From the NCBI GenBank assembly GCA_020629635.1, contig JAHDCX010000006.1, forward strand, positions 1-64,000: DNA of 64,000 nucleotides, in the 5' to 3' direction. Both the position numbers and the translations under genes were made by a program. The notes under the pieces are model-generated. The model saw nothing but the letters and a program-made list of their open reading frames with translations, was not told the DNA's origin and did no database searches. Below are positions 61,468-64,000 of the stretch, one piece after another. The DNA is from Acidimicrobiales bacterium (GTDB taxonomy: Bacteria; Actinomycetota; Acidimicrobiia; Acidimicrobiales; SHLQ01). Positions within the stretch are counted from its first letter, which is position 1; the number at the start of each line of letters is the position of its first letter.

Positions 61468-62556
61468 CTACTCGGGGCGGCGTCGACGGCGTGGCGAGGC
61501 GACGGTGGCGCCGTTCGTGTCGGCCCGCAGCTGGCCGCACGCAGCGTCGATGTCGGTGCCACGGTTCTGGCGAATCGTCGCGTTCGTGCCTCGTTGGCGA
61601 AGCAGATCCCGGAACTCCTGGACCCGTGCAGGACTCGAGCCGACGGTTGGGTACCCGGGTGTCGGATTGAGCGGTATCAGATTGACGTGGGCTCGGAGCC
61701 GTCGGCACAGTGTGGCGAGCGCGACGGCTTGAGCATCGGTGTCGTTGACGCCGGCGATCATCGCCCATTCGAAGGTCAGGCGGCGCCGTGACGCTGCGGT
61801 CCACTCTTCGCAGGCGTCAGCGAGGACCTCGATGGGCCACCGCGAGTTGATCGGGATCATCTGGTCCCTGACTTCGTCGGTGGCGGCGTGGAGGGAGACG
61901 GCCAAACCGACTGGCAGCGCTTCTTTTGCCATGCGGCGAATCCCCGGCACCAGCCCGACCGTCGACACGGTGAGGTTTCGTGCGGACAAGCCGAGGTCAC
62001 CGTGAATTCGACGAATCGCAGTCCACACGGCGTCGTAGTTGGCGAGCGGTTCGCCCATCCCCATGAAGACGACGTTGGAGAGTCTCCGAGGCTGTGCCGC
62101 TCGTCGAGCCCGAATGACTTGTTCGAGGATCTCTCCGACGCCGAGCTGACGCCGAAATCCCATCTGGCCTGTCGCACAGAAGTCGCATCCCATCGCGCAC
62201 CCCGCCTGAGAGGAGATGCAGACGGTCGATCGATCTCGGTAATGCATGAGGACGGTCTCGACGGAGTCGCCATCGGCGAGGCTCCAGAGCCACTTGACCG
62301 TCTGATCGTTGTCGGCACGTTTCTGGACGTGTTCGACGAGCGAAACGGGGTGCGCCTCGGCGAGCTCGGCCCGAAGACGCTTGGGAAGAGTCGTGATCTC
62401 GTCGAGCGTTCGGCCTTCGGTGTACAAGCCCTCCCAGAGCTGGTCGATCCGGTACCGCGGTTCTCCGGCGAGGGCGTCGGCCAGCGCGGCCCGATCCAGG
62501 TCGTACAGCGTCGGCGGAGCATCGGGTCCGGGTGAGACCGCATCGGGCGGCGTCAC
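61468..62556 (-). CDS. rlmN: 23S rRNA (adenine(2503)-C(2))-methyltransferase, dual-specificity RlmN
   Basis: The 362-residue radical-SAM enzyme methylates C2 of A2503 in 23S rRNA and A37 of some tRNAs. GCAMGCDFCATGQMGF holds the CxxxCxxC cluster site; NVVFMGMGEPLANYDAV, TVSTVGLVPGIRRMA, LAVSLHAATDEVRDQMIPIN and NLIPLNPTPG match the family. A catalytic Cys is present near the C-terminus (DIDAACGQLRA). GTG 62556 is preferred because it overlaps the mshD stop (GTGA); the frame upstream is open only as a shadow. The order mshD-rlmN suggests one minus-strand transcript. Confidence 0.94.
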   Translation of the reverse strand: MTPPDAVSPGPDAPPTLYDLDRAALADALAGEPRYRIDQLWEGLYTEGRTLDEITTLPKRLRAELAEAHPVSLVEHVQKRADNDQTVKWLWSLADGDSVETVLMHYRDRSTVCISSQAGCAMGCDFCATGQMGFRRQLGVGEILEQVIRARRAAQPRRLSNVVFMGMGEPLANYDAVWTAIRRIHGDLGLSARNLTVSTVGLVPGIRRMAKEALPVGLAVSLHAATDEVRDQMIPINSRWPIEVLADACEEWTAASRRRLTFEWAMIAGVNDTDAQAVALATLCRRLRAHVNLIPLNPTPGYPTVGSSPARVQEFRDLLRQRGTNATIRQNRGTDIDAACGQLRADTNGATVASPRRRRRPE

Positions 62557-63227
62557 GCGACGGTCCAGAGGCGATCGCGTCGGTGGACTTCGAAGCCGAG
62601 TCGCTCGTAGGTCCGCCGGGCGGCGACATTGTCGGACTCGACGTAGAGCATGGCCGTCTCGAGTCCGACGCCGTGGAGGTGTGCCAACCCGGCGGCGGTC
62701 ATCGGGGCGCCAAGACCCTGCCCGGCGAAGTCCGGGTCGATCGCGATCACGAAGATTTCGCCGAGGGCCTCCGGGGAGCGATGGACTTTGGTCCAGCAGA
62801 AGCCGGCGAGTCGGCCATCGATCTCGTGAAGACGAAAGCCCTCTGCGTCGAACCATGATTCGGCGAGAAGCGCAGCGAGGCGTTCGGTTGTCATCCCGGA
62901 TTGCTCCGGATGCCACGCGAACGCCCGGTTGTTGATCTCGATGAAGGCCGCCTCGTCTCCGGTACGGAAGGGGCGGGTGGTCAGGACAGGCCCCGGTACG
63001 GGCAACGGCGCGCGCAGCTGAAGGAGGGTCCGGTTACTCCGCATGCCGACGCGCTCCATCGCTGCGTCGAGGTCGCCCGTGGTGCCATGAACCCACACTC
63101 GCTGGGCATCGCCAGCGTGAGCGGTCAGCCGGAACGCATCGATGACGTCGTCGACCGAATCGTCGCCCGACGGGGTCAGATGGACGACGGGCGCTGGCGT
63201 ATCGAGGTCCTCGATCCGAATCTCCAC
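62553..63227 (-). CDS. mshD: Mycothiol synthase-like acetyltransferase (short MshD)
   Basis: The 224-residue GNAT protein matches the C-terminal catalytic half of MshD, which acetylates Cys-GlcN-Ins in the last step of mycothiol synthesis. FIEINNRAFAWHPEQSGMT, GFCWTKVH, LGEIFVIAIDPDFAGQGLGA (acetyl-CoA loop) and MLYVESDNVAARRTYERLGF are close to the family. Known MshD has two GNAT domains in about 300 residues; here the N-terminal domain is reduced to about 75 residues. It overlaps rlmN (GTGA). It implies that this organism uses mycothiol as a redox buffer. Confidence 0.85.
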   Translation of the reverse strand: MEIRIEDLDTPAPVVHLTPSGDDSVDDVIDAFRLTAHAGDAQRVWVHGTTGDLDAAMERVGMRSNRTLLQLRAPLPVPGPVLTTRPFRTGDEAAFIEINNRAFAWHPEQSGMTTERLAALLAESWFDAEGFRLHEIDGRLAGFCWTKVHRSPEALGEIFVIAIDPDFAGQGLGAPMTAAGLAHLHGVGLETAMLYVESDNVAARRTYERLGFEVHRRDRLWTVA

Positions 63228-63299
63228 AAGCCGATCGTAGAGTCACCAACGGACATCTTCATCGCTTCTTGCCCTGTGGCTGGGACGAATGCGCCGGTC

Positions 63300-63430
63300 G
63301 GTGTTACGGTCTGGGTGTGCCCGCGGGTTCCGCCGCCTGGCGAGGCACGAGCGGCACACAAAGAGGGATCCGCCGCCCTCGTGCTGCACTCGGCGACGGG
63401 CACCTCGGTGCCCGTCGCCGTCGTTTTGCC
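63300..63430 (+). ncRNA. Structured intergenic RNA candidate ending in an intrinsic terminator
   Basis: A bulged hairpin (GCACGAGCGGC at 63345-63355 with GCCG-CC-CTCGTGC at 63373-63385) exposes a 17-nt loop containing AAAAGAGGG. A 14-bp perfect inverted repeat follows (CGGCGACGGGCACC at 63392-63405 with 63408-63421), then TCGTTTTG, an intrinsic terminator on the plus strand. TTACGGTCT at 63304-63312 may be a -10 region. The transcript would be a small RNA of about 110 nt or a leader attenuating the small gene and hisC downstream. No T-box motif was found. Confidence 0.45.
63392..63428 (+). terminator. Intrinsic terminator upstream of the small gene before hisC
   Basis: The 14-bp stem CGGCGACGGGCACC/GGTGCCCGTCGCCG with a very short loop is followed by TCGTTTT. 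It lies in the 225-base gap between divergent mshD and the small plus-strand gene, where no upstream plus-strand coding gene ends. Confidence 0.65.
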
Positions 63431-63452
63431 CATCGATCATCCAGGTGTCGCC

Positions 63453-63644
63453 ATGGAATCCGACCTTGCCGAGCTGTCGACCGTGTCCACCCAGGTGGAG
63501 GACCTGATCGAACGAGTGACCACGGTGGCCGAGCGCCACCGTGGAACGGATCGTGACGACGTCGCGATCCGACTCTTCGAGGTGGAGCGTGCTCTCCACA
63601 ACGCGCGTCGGGGACTGCAGTCCGCTGCCCGGTCGATGCGCTGA
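63453..63644 (+). CDS. Small helical protein ahead of hisC
   Basis: The 63-residue product (starts MESDLAELSTVSTQVEDLIE) is predicted to be two amphipathic helices, with a basic C-terminus (ALHNARRGLQSAARSMR). It resembles short coiled-coil proteins of actinobacteria and has no known function. The frame is open far upstream, but the upstream part is occupied by hairpins and lacks a ribosome binding site, so ATG 63453 is preferred. It ends 11 bases before hisC and is probably cotranscribed with it. Confidence 0.5.
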   Translation: MESDLAELSTVSTQVEDLIERVTTVAERHRGTDRDDVAIRLFEVERALHNARRGLQSAARSMR

Positions 63645-63655
63645 AGGAGTCGAGG

Positions 63656-64000
63656 ATGGGACGACCACGGGTACGAGACGACATTGCGCTGCGTTCGGGG
63701 TATCACTCGCCGCAGGTCACCGTCGATGTCCGTCTCAACACCAATGAAGCGCCGGTGCCGCCACCCGCCGGGTTCACCGAGGCCTTGCATGCAGCGATCG
63801 AGGAGATTGCGTGGAATCGGTACCCCGATCGTCGCGCCGCTGAACTGCGGTCGGCGATCGCCGAGCGGTACGGGCGGGCGACGTCCGAGGTGTTCGTCGC
63901 CAACGGCTCGAACGAGGTCATCCAGACCGTGCTTTTGACCTTTGGCGGTCCGGGAAGGACTGCGGCCGTCTTCGAGCCGACCTATGCGCTGCACTCACAC
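63656..64000 (+). CDS. hisC: Histidinol-phosphate aminotransferase, N-terminal part (runs off the window)
   Basis: The visible 115 codons match HisC, the PLP enzyme that transaminates imidazole-acetol phosphate in histidine synthesis. The N-terminus has VRLNTNEAPVPPP (substrate arm), NRYPDRRAAELRSAIAERYG and FVANGSNEVIQTVLLTFGGP (PLP phosphate region), and the visible end is EPTYALHSH. ATG 63656 has AAGGAG upstream at normal distance. The PLP lysine and C-terminus lie outside the window. Confidence 0.85.
   Translation, partial: MGRPRVRDDIALRSGYHSPQVTVDVRLNTNEAPVPPPAGFTEALHAAIEEIAWNRYPDRRAAELRSAIAERYGRATSEVFVANGSNEVIQTVLLTFGGPGRTAAVFEPTYALHSH

Noticed and set aside
63356-63385. T-box element before hisC
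   Set aside because: The segment AAAAGAGGGATCCGCCG has some likeness to a T-box but lacks the invariant UGG-containing core (GGGUGGNACCGCG).
63301-63452. Upstream in-frame extension of the small gene before hisC (from GTG 63316)
   Set aside because: It would have to translate through a strong terminator and a bulged hairpin, and has no ribosome binding site.

Overview
The window reads as the chromosome of a high-GC actinobacterium, most likely of the class Acidimicrobiia (Ilumatobacter-like). Pointers are an actinobacterial MtrA-MtrB-GerMN lipoprotein cassette, mycothiol synthase (MshD), a PimB'-type mannosyltransferase, DUF3040, SepF plus DivIVA without FtsA, menaquinone genes, many GTG/TTG starts and frequent 4-8 bp gene overlaps. 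The genus is an inference from gene content; no marker gene was compared.

Layout. 1-1042: right-hand border of an integrated element, a 5'-truncated large serine recombinase whose reading frame runs antisense into a tRNA-Val gene. 1064-7029: Nudix hydrolase, small anchored protein, nuclease lipoprotein, a class A penicillin-binding protein with a candidate attenuator in front, a zinc-ribbon coiled-coil protein and a small membrane protein. 7100-8054: Hsp20 under a HAIR (HspR-type) operator and the RNase P RNA, both on the minus strand. 8055-19882: divergent TrpD, NYN-domain protein, QueG, PimB'-like transferase, SRPBCC protein, an ABC/SMC-like protein without P-loop, ROK kinase, AlaC, glycerol kinase (minus) and phosphofructokinase. 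19934-23779 (minus): lpqB-like, mtrB, mtrA, inositol monophosphatase, small membrane protein. 23794-30588: dinB, DUF3040, then the TgpA/DUF58/MoxR trio on the minus strand.

30554-52118: lplA-like ligase (minus), a 343-bp control region, then an almost continuous plus-strand division and cell-wall (dcw) run: mraZ, rsmH, ftsL, ftsI, murE, mraY, murD, ftsW, murG, murC, murB, ftsQ, ftsZ, pgeF, yggS, sepF, divIVA, a DksA-like protein with a histone-like tail, lspA and an RluD-type synthase. murF is absent between murE and mraY. 52125-59917: phosphodiesterase, dnaE, an uncharacterised protein, nitroreductase, menA and (minus) menG. 60003-64000: small protein, rhomboid-like protein, rlmN, mshD, a structured intergenic RNA candidate and the start of hisC.

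The richest region for new biology is the control layer of the dcw cluster. Upstream of mraZ there are two identical 17-bp palindromes 30 bp apart, a LexA-box-like palindrome, and five GTG-containing repeats at an exact 10-bp period that look like a MraZ operator. Between mraZ and rsmH, 19-nt inverted arms bury the rsmH ribosome binding site and start codon (compare the actinobacterial mraW RNA motif). ftsZ has a leader with two strong hairpins. Together these would let DNA damage, MraZ level and RNA folding act on division and peptidoglycan synthesis. A second RNA candidate lies before hisC: a bulged hairpin followed by an intrinsic terminator. All starts, folds and operators were read by eye; nothing was searched or computed.
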